From: JAJDTR01 sp965220415 | GTDB lineage: Bacteria; Poribacteria; WGA-4E; JAJDTR01 | Direction of reading: 5' to 3' | Assembly: GCA_965220415.1 (NCBI GenBank) | Contig: OZ244829.1 | Coordinates: 1,054,001 to 1,118,000, forward strand | Length of the DNA: 64,000 bases | In this document: in pieces, positions 7,914-16,579 of the stretch | Layout of the letters: each line of letters starts with the position of its first letter | How positions within the stretch are numbered: position 1 is the stretch's first letter | The notes under the pieces: generated by a model | The model's database searches: none | What the model saw: only the letters and a program-made list of their open reading frames with translations | Told to the model about the DNA's origin: nothing | Position numbers and translations under genes: made by a program

Positions 7914-9614
7914 TTTGCTTTGCGGGCTTGTCTGTATTAGCCGCCCCTCGCCTTCCCGAATTTCCAGAAACTGATTCGTTTTTACCTCTTCAAACGATTC
8001 TTCCAAACCGCTGGGCCATCGGATATCGATGCCAGTGACCATTGAGACTTGCCCCAGTCCGAAGTGCAAACGCATATCACTTTGACAGAGATAACTGGAT
8101 CCGCTTTTCACCTCCCGAAGTTGGGACTCAAGTCCCGGCGCGATGACTGTCACGCGCGCTCCGATGGCATCCCTGTTGCTCGTCGTTCCAACGAGTCGCA
8201 AACTCAGCCAGTTGTTCTGATTGGAACTTTCGTTCTCAAGAAGGTCGGGAGTCTGATTGGAATTGGTGACAAGGATATCGATATCGCCGTCATTGTCATA
8301 GTCGCCGAAGGCGGCGCCGCGGCTGACTTTGATTAAGTCCAACCCGGGACCGCATTGACTGGAGATTTCATTCAGCGTTCCATCGCCCTGATTCCTGTAG
8401 ATATGGTTAGGTTGGGGATAGGTATAGCCCGGATCAAACTTTTCCACGTTGTCGTATATATTCCCATTCCCGACAAATAGATCCACAAGTCCATCGTTGT
8501 CCAAATCGACAAAGTCGACTCCCCATCCGACGTAGGGCAAACTTACTCCGCCCAACCGGCTCGCAAAACTTGCGTCCGAAAACGTGCCGTCTCCATCACC
8601 ATGATAAAGGCTGTTCGGATCATCTTGGAAATTCGTTACAACGATATCTAGCTTGCCATCGTTATCGTAGTCGCCGAAACTGGTGCCCATACCGCCCATG
8701 GGGATTCCCTTCGCGCCAAGCGCCACGCCGACGAACAGCGCCACGTCCATAAACGTGCCGTCACCGTTGTTCCGGTAAAGCATGTCCGCCGTGGTGTCGT
8801 TGGCAACGAAAACATCGGGATATGTGTCGTTGTCGTAATCACCCCAAACGACGCCCAGCCCCTTTCCTTCGGAATTGAACACGCCTGACTCTCGCGTCAC
8901 ATCCGTAAAACTGCCGTCACCGTTATTCCGGTAAAGCGCATCGGCTACACCCGTAAAATCCGCTGGCGGACAATAGACACGGAGATCGCCTCGATGGCAG
9001 ATGGTGTTGTCTTCCAAGCGATAGTCCAGGTAGTTCGCAACATAGAGGTCAAGGTCGCCATCCTTGTCGTAATCGGCGAATGCCGCGCTGCTGCTCCAGC
9101 GCTCATCTCCAACCCCCGCCGTCTCGGTGACATCGGAAAAACTACCGTCCCCGTTGTTGCGATACAGGATATTCGCGCCAAAATTCGTGACATACAGGTC
9201 TTGCCATCCATCGTTGTCGTAATCACCGACACAACAGCCGAAACCGAACGCCCCATCTCCAACCTTCGCTTCCTCAGTGACATCCGTAAAGGTCTTGTCC
9301 CCGTTGTTTCGATAGAGTGAATTTGTGGGGGAATGATCCAGGGCCGCCCCCGGTAAGCTGGCTCCGTTCACGAAATAGAGATCCAAGTCCCCGTCTTTGT
9401 CGTAATCGAACCACGCCGCACCTGCTCCGAGCGTCTCCAAGAAATATCTCTGTCCGCTGCGCCCGTCGCTATGTTTGAAACTGATTCCGGCTTGAGCAGT
9501 TACCTCGGCGAACCAAAGGGATGCGCTCCCTCGCACATTTGAAGGAATAAAAAATGCTCCAGCAAGTACAGAACTGGCGATCAATCTCAGTAGGAAAGGG
9601 TGAACTCTCGGCAT
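7911..9614 (-). CDS. CRTAC1-type FG-GAP / ASPIC-UnbV protein, copy 1
   Basis: A 567-residue exported protein with a signal peptide (residues 1 to about 29, ending RGSA). Mature start WFAEVTAQAGISFKHSDG is typical of the family. About seven FG-GAP/VCBS units follow, each with the calcium-binding pattern DYDNDGDLDLY or a variant plus LYRNNGDGTF, forming an integrin-like propeller. The C-terminal ASPIC/UnbV domain reads NNWLSLRLVGT, NRDAIGARV, GSSYLCQSD, LHFGLGQ and IDIRWPSG. Function in bacteria is not established; extracellular adhesion or binding is likely. The TAA stop lies in the end of an inverted-repeat element. It lacks the WG tail of the LamG and propeller proteins. Confidence 0.88.
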   Translation of the reverse strand: MPRVHPFLLRLIASSVLAGAFFIPSNVRGSASLWFAEVTAQAGISFKHSDGRSGQRYFLETLGAGAAWFDYDKDGDLDLYFVNGASLPGAALDHSPTNSLYRNNGDKTFTDVTEEAKVGDGAFGFGCCVGDYDNDGWQDLYVTNFGANILYRNNGDGSFSDVTETAGVGDERWSSSAAFADYDKDGDLDLYVANYLDYRLEDNTICHRGDLRVYCPPADFTGVADALYRNNGDGSFTDVTRESGVFNSEGKGLGVVWGDYDNDTYPDVFVANDTTADMLYRNNGDGTFMDVALFVGVALGAKGIPMGGMGTSFGDYDNDGKLDIVVTNFQDDPNSLYHGDGDGTFSDASFASRLGGVSLPYVGWGVDFVDLDNDGLVDLFVGNGNIYDNVEKFDPGYTYPQPNHIYRNQGDGTLNEISSQCGPGLDLIKVSRGAAFGDYDNDGDIDILVTNSNQTPDLLENESSNQNNWLSLRLVGTTSNRDAIGARVTVIAPGLESQLREVKSGSSYLCQSDMRLHFGLGQVSMVTGIDIRWPSGLEESFEEVKTNQFLEIREGEGRLIQTSPQSK

Positions 9615-9770
9615 TATCTACGAAGGCGCAATTTACTAAACTGACATCAAGAGATCAGCATATCAGAAATCCCCTTCTCCGTCAAGTCCAAAAAGGGCTC
9701 GGTTCTCGTAGGATGGCTAATGAGACGGGCCTAAAACGGCAGTGTTTGCTCGTTTCAATTAAAGGTAGGT

Positions 9771-10745
9771 TCAGGTCAGATCAATCCGTTTTTGTACTTG
9801 CATTGATTGTTCAGCAGCCAAGCTAATCCGAATTGCCTCGAACGCTACGTCTGCGTCGGCGATAGCGGTTTCCGAATTCCCATCAAGGATTTCGTGCGTC
9901 CAATGTTCTTGGATTGAAACGCTCGATGCTTCAATCGGTCGAATTTCCTCGACTCCGGCGGATGCCGCACAATGCCAACCGTCACCATCATTCAGTACCG
10001 TGCCGCCATTCAAAACGTACCGACAATGCTGCTCCGGACTGTTCGTTTCAACACCGCCCGCCCATGTCCATTGCCCGACACCGCCACTAGAAAACCCCAC
10101 AGTAACGGTGTTAACGAACCGGTTGTACTGACCCTCCCCGTTCATGCCTTCGTAAACTGCGGCGCTATCCACCCAGCTAGCAGGGCCAAACAGGTCCACA
10201 ACCGGATAGACGTGGTAGATGAAGAAATGCGCAGGAGGACCGGACACCGGCAGATTAAACAGAATTTCGGGTCGGGCGCCGCGTCCGGGTGTAAGCCGCC
10301 AAAAGCCCGCCCATAGTAGTCCGCCAAGCCCTTGAACTTTCCGCTTTATCGCTTGGTGCATATTTGATACAGGTTCTGAATGAGAAACCCGCAGCACGCG
10401 GTTCTTGGATTTTGCCAGTCGGATTACGGCTTCACCCTGATCGATGGATCGCGCCAAGGGATATTCGACGAATACATGCTTGTCCGCCTCAAGCGCGGCG
10501 ATGGCGATTTCAGCATGACTATCGTTGTGAGTGAAGATTGCCACCGCATCTACATCACCGTGTTGAACGAGATCTCGCCAGTTAGGTATAAATTTTGCCC
10601 CGTGGCGCCGCGCCAATTGCTCACCTGTATGATCGTTGCGCGAGGCGACCGCACGAATGTTTGCCGCAGCGATTTTGGAAAATTGCGCAGCGCCGGACGT
10701 TGCCGCCCCGCCGGACCCGACGATTCCGATTTGAAATTTGGTCAT
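9771..10745 (-). CDS. Gfo/Idh/MocA-family oxidoreductase
   Basis: A 324-residue NAD(P)-dependent dehydrogenase of the glucose-fructose oxidoreductase / inositol dehydrogenase family. The Rossmann motif is GIVGSGGAATSGAA (7-20), followed by FTHNDSHAEIAIAALEADKHVFVEYP. The family's catalytic motif is normally E-K-P; here residues 94-96 read EYP, so the usual Lys is Tyr95, which may mean altered chemistry or a non-dehydrogenase role. The C-terminal domain keeps the expected alpha/beta layout (HFFIYHVYPVVDLFG). GAGGA precedes the ATG by 6 bases. Six 7-bp repeats sit 18 bp upstream of the start. Confidence 0.82.
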   Translation of the reverse strand: MTKFQIGIVGSGGAATSGAAQFSKIAAANIRAVASRNDHTGEQLARRHGAKFIPNWRDLVQHGDVDAVAIFTHNDSHAEIAIAALEADKHVFVEYPLARSIDQGEAVIRLAKSKNRVLRVSHSEPVSNMHQAIKRKVQGLGGLLWAGFWRLTPGRGARPEILFNLPVSGPPAHFFIYHVYPVVDLFGPASWVDSAAVYEGMNGEGQYNRFVNTVTVGFSSGGVGQWTWAGGVETNSPEQHCRYVLNGGTVLNDGDGWHCAASAGVEEIRPIEASSVSIQEHWTHEILDGNSETAIADADVAFEAIRISLAAEQSMQVQKRIDLT

Positions 10746-10762
10746 ATCTATTCCTCAAGTAA

Positions 10763-10804
10763 GTGTTTAGTGTTTAGTGTTTAGTGGCTAGTGGCTAGTG
10801 ATTA
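10763..10804. repeat. Six tandem 7-bp repeats GTGNNTA
   Basis: Units are GTGTTTA three times, GTGGCTA twice and GTGATTA once, ending in GTGG. Shorter arrays of the same unit lie at 3065 (two units) and 16519 (four units), each just upstream of a minus-strand start codon. They resemble the short tandemly repeated repetitive sequences known from cyanobacteria. Confidence 0.75.
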
Positions 10805-11054
10805 GTGGATCTCTACGGGATCTCTATCGCCTTGGGATCTCTATCACACTCGTTAATCGCTCGCTTGGTGGTCGGTGAAAACCCTGAAACCGTAGACGGG
10901 CAAAAAATTGCCCACTACAGATCAAGGAATTGGGCATTCACCACGGGGTATGCCTAAAAAAATGGCAAAAACCCGTGCAGATTCGTAGTATTCGACCCTA
11001 GAAATCAGTAGACTAAACAATTACTTCCTCAACAGATCCTTGCTCTAGAATTAC
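10805..11054. repeat. Intergenic repeat block
   Basis: Holds the 35-bp module family (GGGATCTCTATCGCC, ATCACACTCGTTAATCGCTC) and, at about 10932-11027, a roughly 95-bp sequence related to 16815-16915 (GGCATTCACCACGGGG, CCCTAGAAATCAGTAGAC). No gene seen. Confidence 0.55.
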
Positions 11055-11861
11055 TTAAACGTTCCCAGGGGAGGGAACATTGTCCTGACAATAGACCGGA
11101 CGAAAAAGCGTTTGGCGCTTGAAGGGCATCTCGGCGAGGTGTTTCGGGTGAGGCTCCCACTTATGCCACTTGTTTCCAACAACGTTATAGCAGTTGAATA
11201 CGGAAACTCGGTCGACTGTGTCATCCTCCCACCGAGCGCCGGTGTGGGTGATCGCCTCAGTAAAGAAGAGCGCCGATCCTGCCGGGCAGCTATAATCCTC
11301 CCACAATGGACTATCACGCTCGTGGGCAGATTGTGGCGTAGGAAAAGCCGCTTTGTGGCTTCCCGTCAAGAACAGCGTGCCACCACCGCGTTTCTTAACC
11401 GGATTCAGCTCCCACACGACTCTCGTTAGTCCGCTGTGCGCCTTGCCGGGATGGAGACGATAGGTGTGCGAATTGCCGGGAAATGTAAACATCCCTTGTC
11501 CGCCGTGCGGGTTAAAATTGTCGTGCCCTTTGGATCGAATTGTCAGAAATGTGCCTTCAAAACGAAAACCGTAACACTCCTCACTTGAGTATCCTGATGA
11601 TACGAACTCGTTCATGAATCCGAGTACCAGAGGATGGTCTGCCAATTTCTCAAGCGGTCCTCCAAGCGGATAGCGGTGATGTTCCGGTATCTGCTCCGGC
11701 TCCGTTTTTAGCCGGTAGCAAAAATCGCGCATCTCGACGATTTCATCGTCCGACAGCACACCGGGGATAGCTATCCAACCGCGTGTATCAAATATATATT
11801 TCTGTTCTTCGGTAAACTCGATTGCCGGTTTGCCATCGGCGTTTGTCGTAGGTACGGACAT
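11055..11861 (-). CDS. Phytanoyl-CoA dioxygenase (PhyH)-like protein, HGG variant
   Basis: A 268-residue protein of the Fe(II)/2-oxoglutarate PhyH superfamily. The start at 11861 (MSVPTTNADG) is preferred over one 21 bases upstream because AGAGGAG lies 8 bases before it and the N-terminus resembles the PhyH at 19304 (MSVPITNTD). The fold is recognisable: DTRGWIAIPGVLSDDEI at the start, GGTLFLTGSHK, ITHTGARW with distal His206, and Arg218 as candidate 2-oxoglutarate ligand. The proximal iron motif, usually HxD, reads PHGG (His119-Gly121), so the carboxylate ligand is missing unless supplied elsewhere. HxG/HxA is seen in Fe/2OG halogenases, but inactive and otherwise adapted subfamilies also occur. 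Substrate unknown. Confidence 0.8.
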   Translation of the reverse strand: MSVPTTNADGKPAIEFTEEQKYIFDTRGWIAIPGVLSDDEIVEMRDFCYRLKTEPEQIPEHHRYPLGGPLEKLADHPLVLGFMNEFVSSGYSSEECYGFRFEGTFLTIRSKGHDNFNPHGGQGMFTFPGNSHTYRLHPGKAHSGLTRVVWELNPVKKRGGGTLFLTGSHKAAFPTPQSAHERDSPLWEDYSCPAGSALFFTEAITHTGARWEDDTVDRVSVFNCYNVVGNKWHKWEPHPKHLAEMPFKRQTLFRPVYCQDNVPSPGNV

Positions 11862-11937
11862 AGAAATGTCTCCTCTTTCCAAAGCGGATTAAGCGACTGA
11901 ATAAGGAGGGATCGAAGGTGCGAATAGATCACCTGTG

Positions 11938-12032
11938 GGGCTTTAGAGGTAGGTGGGCAGGGGATTCCTATCGCACTCACTATCCGTTCGCTTGATCCCA
12001 CCCTACAAATATATTCTTCAAACAAGCTCTTA
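11938..12032. repeat. Right part of a TAAGAACCTGTTTGAA-family element
   Basis: Contains GGGGCTTTAGAGG, an occupied 35-bp module (GGATTCCTATCGCACTC...CTTGATCCC) and the right terminal repeat TTCAAACAAGCTCTTA ending at 12032. The final TTA is, on the minus strand, the TAA stop codon of the BKACE gene. A matching left end was not identified. Confidence 0.6.
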
Positions 12033-12983
12033 GTTCTCCGAGGATTCAATTCCTAACATGTAGCGCGTTTCTTCCGCGGTCGCTACCCGTCGTCCCAGGG
12101 AATTGGCAATTTGAACGATACGCTCTACCAACTGAACGTTACTCTGGGCGGGCACATTCTGTTGGTAGAGCAGGCTATCCTCCAGCCCGGTACGAATGTG
12201 GCCGCCCAAGAGAAGGGAAAAGACATTCACATGTATCTCTTCCAGACCCAAGGCACAGGTTTGGAAGACGGTATCTTCAGGTAGGTTTCTGATCATCGAC
12301 AGCACGTTTTCCGGGCTGGTGGCGATGCCGCTCTGCTGTCCGAATACAAGCTGCACAAAATAGGGTTTGTCTAACGCACCGCGCACGATGAGATGATCCA
12401 AAATGTCGAGATGGCCCGGGTGGTAGAGAAACACCTGTGGTTTGATTCCGTGTTCACGCGCTAGGATTGCCGCCCTTTCGGTGTGGTCGAAGGTCGTGGC
12501 GTATACCGTGCTCGGCGTCGCGGCACCCCCAGTGTAGGATGCCCCGCTTCGAAAGGTCATCGGGCCCGCATTAAGCGCCATGACGTCCGGCGCAGCTTCA
12601 ATCGGTGCCGATCGAAAGTAGTAAGCAGAGCCAACCAATGCGTCGGAAGGAGTTGAGAGTTCGGCAACAGTTTGTGAATTGTCTATCAGGATATCGGGCG
12701 CTTTTGCCCGCATCATTGCATTGATTTCGCGGTAGCGGGCGGGATCATTCGATCCTTTGGCCGGGTCATCGGGTTGACGGGCGTGGATATGGATGATCCG
12801 CGCACCTGCGGCATAAACCGCTGCAGCTTCTTCAGCCTGTTCCTCTGCGGTCACCGGTACGCCCGGGTTGTCGCTTTTTTGGTGCTCGCCCGTCACGGCG
12901 GCGCTGATGATAACCGGCGGCATGCCATGATGAATTCGTTTGACGTATTCACGCGCGTTGGCGTAATCCCACGTTATGTCCAT
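12030..12983 (-). CDS. BKACE-family beta-keto acid cleavage enzyme (DUF849)
   Basis: A 317-residue member of the 3-keto-5-aminohexanoate cleavage enzyme (Kce/BKACE) family, zinc-dependent TIM barrels that cleave a beta-keto acid with acetyl-CoA. Landmarks: PVIISAAVTGEHQKSDNPGVP near the start, zinc motif HIHAR with His65 and His67, LNAGPMTFRSG, and GGHIRTGLEDS near the C-terminus, which is highly typical. The family covers many substrates and none can be assigned here. Surrounding dehydrogenases suggest a catabolic pathway for a sugar acid or amino acid derivative. The stop codon TAA lies inside an inverted-repeat terminus. Confidence 0.88.
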   Translation of the reverse strand: MDITWDYANAREYVKRIHHGMPPVIISAAVTGEHQKSDNPGVPVTAEEQAEEAAAVYAAGARIIHIHARQPDDPAKGSNDPARYREINAMMRAKAPDILIDNSQTVAELSTPSDALVGSAYYFRSAPIEAAPDVMALNAGPMTFRSGASYTGGAATPSTVYATTFDHTERAAILAREHGIKPQVFLYHPGHLDILDHLIVRGALDKPYFVQLVFGQQSGIATSPENVLSMIRNLPEDTVFQTCALGLEEIHVNVFSLLLGGHIRTGLEDSLLYQQNVPAQSNVQLVERIVQIANSLGRRVATAEETRYMLGIESSEN

Positions 12984-13425
12984 TTCCGTTATTTCCTAAC
13001 GTGCTTCATGGCCGATGCAAACGCAAATTACCCTACTTGCTCCTGCTGGATTGACAAATCCAGCAGTCTTAATTTAACCCATAGGTTGGGCAACTATTCA
13101 ATTCACAACTCTCCGCTCTTGAGTGATTACAGAAAGTGTAGCGCGGAAGGGTATCTTCCAATCTTCCATCCTTCCAACGCCATTCAATCTCTCAAGTAAC
13201 ACTCCACATTGCGCAGGATCTCTATCGCACTCGCTATTCACTCGCTTGATCCTCTGGAGTGCGGAGATTAGACGCATCGCGATTCTATTGACATTGCGCT
13301 CCTCTGGAGCGCGGAGATCGGACACATTGTGATTCTATTGACATTGCACTCCTCCGGAGTGCCCAGAGAGGGGAAATCTCTAAGACGGCACGCTTTCTCA
13401 AAGCTAACCAAGGAGCGAAAAGCAA
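12984..13425. other. Intergenic repeat region
   Basis: No gene supported. It contains half of the 58-bp hairpin (CAAGTAACAC at about 13194), an occupied 35-bp-type module at about 13218-13254 between CACATTGC and TCCTCTGGAGTGC, and small palindromes of the GCGCTCCTCTGGAGCGC type. Confidence 0.55.
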
Positions 13426-13483
13426 GTGTTGCTTGCTGAAAGAATTATTCCGATAGGAATAATGGGATGCTACCAAGTAACAC
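13426..13483. repeat. 58-bp hairpin repeat
   Basis: GTGTTGCTTG...CAAGTAACAC, the counterpart of 1509-1566, with inner arms ATTATTCC / GGAATAAT. It borders the second copy of the structured element. Confidence 0.7.
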
Positions 13484-13692
13484 TTTCACAAACGGGTCCA
13501 GGCAGAGTTATGCTTAGAATCTCTAGTCTACCAAACGGGGTACCAAAGCAGTAAATTCCATGATAGGGAATTTTGCTTGTGTCCACCAATGAACAAAACA
13601 TGCATAACTCGGACGATGCTATCAAGCGGGTTTACAAACACCAAGAAACGTTCCGTCTTTAATTGCCTGAACCGACCTCATTCTGGCATATA
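13484..13692. repeat. About 209-bp structured element, copy 2
   Basis: Near-identical to 1567-1774. Outer arms GAGTTATGC / GCATAACTC and inner arms AAATTCC / GGAATTT are unchanged, while the inner loop differs (ATGATAG against ATGGTGG). Conserved stems with a changed loop argue for a structural role. Confidence 0.6.
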
Positions 13693-13965
13693 TGTTACTT
13701 GCTGAAAGAATTATTCCGACAGGGATAATGGCGTGCTATCAAGTAACACTCCACATTGCGCAGGATCTCTATCGCACTCGCTATTCACTCGCTTGATCCT
13801 CTGGAGCGCGGAAATTTGGACATATCGTATTCTATTGACATAGCACTCCGCTGGAGTGAAAAGCATTTTACGAAAGAACACCTTCTCAAAGCCTGTCATA
13901 GATCCAAAGATGAGTGTTACTTGCAGAATGAATTATACCGACAGGGATAATGGCGTGCTCTCAAC
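13693..13965. repeat. Two 58-bp hairpins with module between
   Basis: Hairpins at 13693-13749 and about 13914-13965 (degenerate right arm). Between them is CACATTGCGCA, then an occupied 35-bp-type module ending CTTGA at about 13797, then TCCTCTGGAGCGCGG and TATTGACATAGCAC. The layout parallels 1775-1987. Confidence 0.65.
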
Positions 13966-13983
13966 GTAGTGATACTAAGCGTC

Positions 13984-15063
13984 TCAAAATGTGCCATCTT
14001 CAAAGAGTGAATTATCGTAATCCGCAAGGGGAAACCTCGGCGTTACAGTCGGGTTGACGATATTCTCGGCGAGAGGCATATTGCCGCTTAATACCGACAC
14101 GACATTTTGAACCCCGCCCCTAGAGACATCCTGTGATGCTTGGACGGAATAGGCGCCGACATGGGGTGTAAGTACAACATTGTCAAGCTCAAGCAGCGGG
14201 TGATCCGGCGGCGATTCGTCCTCGGTGAACGGATCTATTTGCTCAAATGTATCCAATCCTGCGCCGCTCAATCTTCCTTCGCGAAGTGTTTTAACCAACG
14301 CCGTTTCATCCACCAATGCCCCGCGCGAGGTGTTAATCAAACACGCGCCGGGCTTCATTTTGCCCAACTCTACCTCATCCAGCATATGGTACGTGTCGGA
14401 GTTCAGCGGCAGGTGCAAGGACACGTAGTCCGATTCGCTGAGTAATCTATCAAGGGACACCATCTCCACTCGCAAGTTGTCGGCTTCATGGCGGGGAGCG
14501 TTCATATTGCGGCGGGTGGCAATGACGCGCATACCAAATCCTCTTGCCCGTTCCGCCGTAGCTTTTGCCGAATTTCCGAATCCGATCAACCCCAATGTCT
14601 GCGTCGAAAGGCGCCGGTTGCTCCGCGATTGTCGTTTGGAGTGGCTCCACGCGCCTTCAGACATTGCGCGCGCCATCTGTGGCAGCTTCCTCGCCAGCGC
14701 CAACATCAGTGCCATGGTGTGATCGGCTTGTTCTTCAACGCAAAAGTACGGAACATTCGTCACCAGGATTCCCTTTCGGGTCGCCAGTTCGACATCAATT
14801 TTGTCCGTGCCGGTACCAAGTCTTGAAATGACTCGGCAACGCGACAGACTCGAAATGACGGATTCCGGCAATGAGACCGAAATGGCAAAAAGCGCATCGC
14901 AATTCGCAACGTGTGGCACAATCTCGTCCGGGGAATTGGCTTCTACTTGTACCGGTCTCAGGTTATATTTTTCATAAAGTGAGGCTTCAAACTCACTCAC
15001 TGGAAATAGAGTTGCGTTTAAGCGGACAATCCGACATTTTTCAAGGTTGCTCCAGTTTCTCAT
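13984..15063 (-). CDS. D-isomer-specific 2-hydroxyacid dehydrogenase
   Basis: A 359-residue NAD-dependent dehydrogenase of the phosphoglycerate dehydrogenase / C-terminal-binding-protein type. The ATG at 15063 (MRNWSNLEK) with AAGGA upstream is preferred to a TTG at 15138 that lies inside a repeat. Landmarks: SRLGTGTDKIDVELAT, the NAD motif GLIGFGNSA (159-166), NTSRGALVDE with catalytic Arg247, Glu274 in GLDTFE and His301 in TPHVGAYS. The predicted role is reduction of a 2-keto acid or oxidation of a D-2-hydroxyacid in the catabolic gene set. The substrate-binding domain gives no clear substrate. Confidence 0.87.
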   Translation of the reverse strand: MRNWSNLEKCRIVRLNATLFPVSEFEASLYEKYNLRPVQVEANSPDEIVPHVANCDALFAISVSLPESVISSLSRCRVISRLGTGTDKIDVELATRKGILVTNVPYFCVEEQADHTMALMLALARKLPQMARAMSEGAWSHSKRQSRSNRRLSTQTLGLIGFGNSAKATAERARGFGMRVIATRRNMNAPRHEADNLRVEMVSLDRLLSESDYVSLHLPLNSDTYHMLDEVELGKMKPGACLINTSRGALVDETALVKTLREGRLSGAGLDTFEQIDPFTEDESPPDHPLLELDNVVLTPHVGAYSVQASQDVSRGGVQNVVSVLSGNMPLAENIVNPTVTPRFPLADYDNSLFEDGTF

Positions 15064-15083
15064 ATATCCAGATTCCTTGCATA

Positions 15084-15368
15084 TATACTCTGCGTTGGGT
15101 ATTATTGCGCTTTCTTTTCCAGTAATAATTGTTTCCAATAGGACTTTCGTAGCGCCAGCAGATCGGGATTGGGAGATTGCCCCTACATCGTGCAGTCGGG
15201 ATTCGGAGATCCCTCGTACAGGAGTCGCGACCTGGAGATCGCGGGATCTCTATCGCACGGGATCTACTATCGCACGGGATCTACTATCGCGTTCCCTATT
15301 CAGTCACTTGATCGCTATCCGCTCGTTTGATCCTACAAAAGACGCAATTTCTGCGAGCGCGCAGTATA
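15084..15368. mobile_element. MITE-like TATAC element with expanded module
   Basis: The left end TATACTCTGCG (15084-15094) and right end CGCGCAGTATA (15358-15368) are imperfect inverted repeats. Flanks match 16580-16778. At the insertion point after GAGATCGC there are several GGGATCTCTATC / GGGATCTACTATC units and two right halves, not a single 35-bp module, so the element is about 86 bp longer than its relatives. Confidence 0.65.
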
Positions 15369-15413
15369 GTTACTGGTCTCCATCATGTTCGACGTTAGCC
15401 TATACTACTGGGA

Positions 15414-16505
15414 TTACAGATTGGGAACAAGCACGCCCTTTATGAACCCGTCCAATCGAATCTCTCCGCCTGCCGCGCGTACAGCGGTTTCCGCTTCCTC
15501 CAGTCCAAAGTAATGCGTGACCATTTTTTCAATAGGATATCGCCGAGACTCGACGAGTTTGATGGCTGCCTTTACGGCAGGAGTGTCGTGGGTATTCACG
15601 CCCTGATAGCGTATTTCCTTCGCCGCGATTTTGCTGGTTACGAGAGGCACCGACGCTTCCCCCGTGTTGGAACCCAATACAACGGTACCCATGGGACGCA
15701 CAAGTTCCAGTGACAACGGGGCGGAACTGGTGGCGCCAGTGAGGTCCATCACCACATCGGCAAACGCGCCGCCAGTGAGTTCGCGCACTCGTTGCACGGG
15801 ATCCTCAACCTGCAAATTGATGAGATGGGTTGCGCCAAAATGTCGTGCAACCTCGAAACGATGACTGTCCTGAGTTAGACCAATGGCTACGATCTGCGCG
15901 GCCCCCGCCTCACGAGCGGCTAGAATCGCGGCTAAGCCTTGACCTCCGGGTCCAATGACAACTACGGTGTCCCCCACGGAAACGCCGCCCTTTGTACACG
16001 CCCAGCGAATGCCATTCCCAATGTTGGCACAGGTCATAGCGGCAGCTTCAGCCGGGACATCCTCGGCAATGCGATGTACCCGTGAATTAGGGGCAAGATA
16101 CATGAATTCGCCGTAAGCGCCCCAGAGATGCGGCGGGACGCTTGACGGAATGGTGCCGCCGTAGCCAAGGTGTTCAGAACAGAAACGGTATTCGCCAATC
16201 AAGCACATGCGGCAGTGTCCACATCCAAAGAGGTGCTCAACGACGACTCGATCTCCTTTATTTACGCCCCATCTCTCGGACGCTTGAACCCCGATTTCCT
16301 CAATGTTGCCAAGGACTTCGTGCCCCATGATAAGCGGGAATCTATCGGGGTCGGTCCACTGTAAGATGCGGGGATCGCTCCCGCATACGCCGCACATCTC
16401 CACCCTCAGCAAACCGTCGTCCTCGGTAATTGTCGGGATGTCAAAGGATTGAATTTTAATCGTCTGCGTGGCAACTGCCACCACTGAATAGGTCTTGCGC
16501 GGCAT
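15414..16505 (-). CDS. Zinc-dependent MDR alcohol/polyol dehydrogenase
   Basis: A 363-residue medium-chain dehydrogenase/reductase. Catalytic zinc ligands are predicted in MCGVCGSD (Cys38) and GHEVLG (His62, Glu63); the structural zinc site is the four Cys at 95, 98, 101 and 109 (CGHCRMC...FC). Cofactor motif VVVIGPGGQGLAA. This pattern fits threonine-, sorbitol- or galactitol-type dehydrogenases that oxidise a secondary alcohol with NAD(P). The start ATG at 16505 has no strong Shine-Dalgarno; an array of four 7-bp repeats begins 13 bp upstream. Confidence 0.87.
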   Translation of the reverse strand: MPRKTYSVVAVATQTIKIQSFDIPTITEDDGLLRVEMCGVCGSDPRILQWTDPDRFPLIMGHEVLGNIEEIGVQASERWGVNKGDRVVVEHLFGCGHCRMCLIGEYRFCSEHLGYGGTIPSSVPPHLWGAYGEFMYLAPNSRVHRIAEDVPAEAAAMTCANIGNGIRWACTKGGVSVGDTVVVIGPGGQGLAAILAAREAGAAQIVAIGLTQDSHRFEVARHFGATHLINLQVEDPVQRVRELTGGAFADVVMDLTGATSSAPLSLELVRPMGTVVLGSNTGEASVPLVTSKIAAKEIRYQGVNTHDTPAVKAAIKLVESRRYPIEKMVTHYFGLEEAETAVRAAGGEIRLDGFIKGVLVPNL

Positions 16506-16518
16506 AGAAAGAAGGTAA

Positions 16519-16546
16519 GTGTTTAGTGGCTAGTGATTAGTGGCTA
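16519..16546. repeat. Four tandem 7-bp repeats GTGNNTA
   Basis: GTGTTTA, GTGGCTA, GTGATTA, GTGGCTA, then GTAAAACTC as in the copy at 3065. It sits directly in the 5' region of the MDR gene. Copy number differs from the arrays at 3065 and 10763. Confidence 0.7.
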
Positions 16547-16579
16547 GTAAAACTCAAAACGTGCAATGAATCGCACTAC

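Noticed and set aside
7580..8038. Plus-strand open frame of about 150 codons
   Set aside because: It runs through repeat modules and the antisense of the CRTAC1 3' end; the translation is the repeat itself (for example IALIIHSLDPS) and also appears at other repeat loci.
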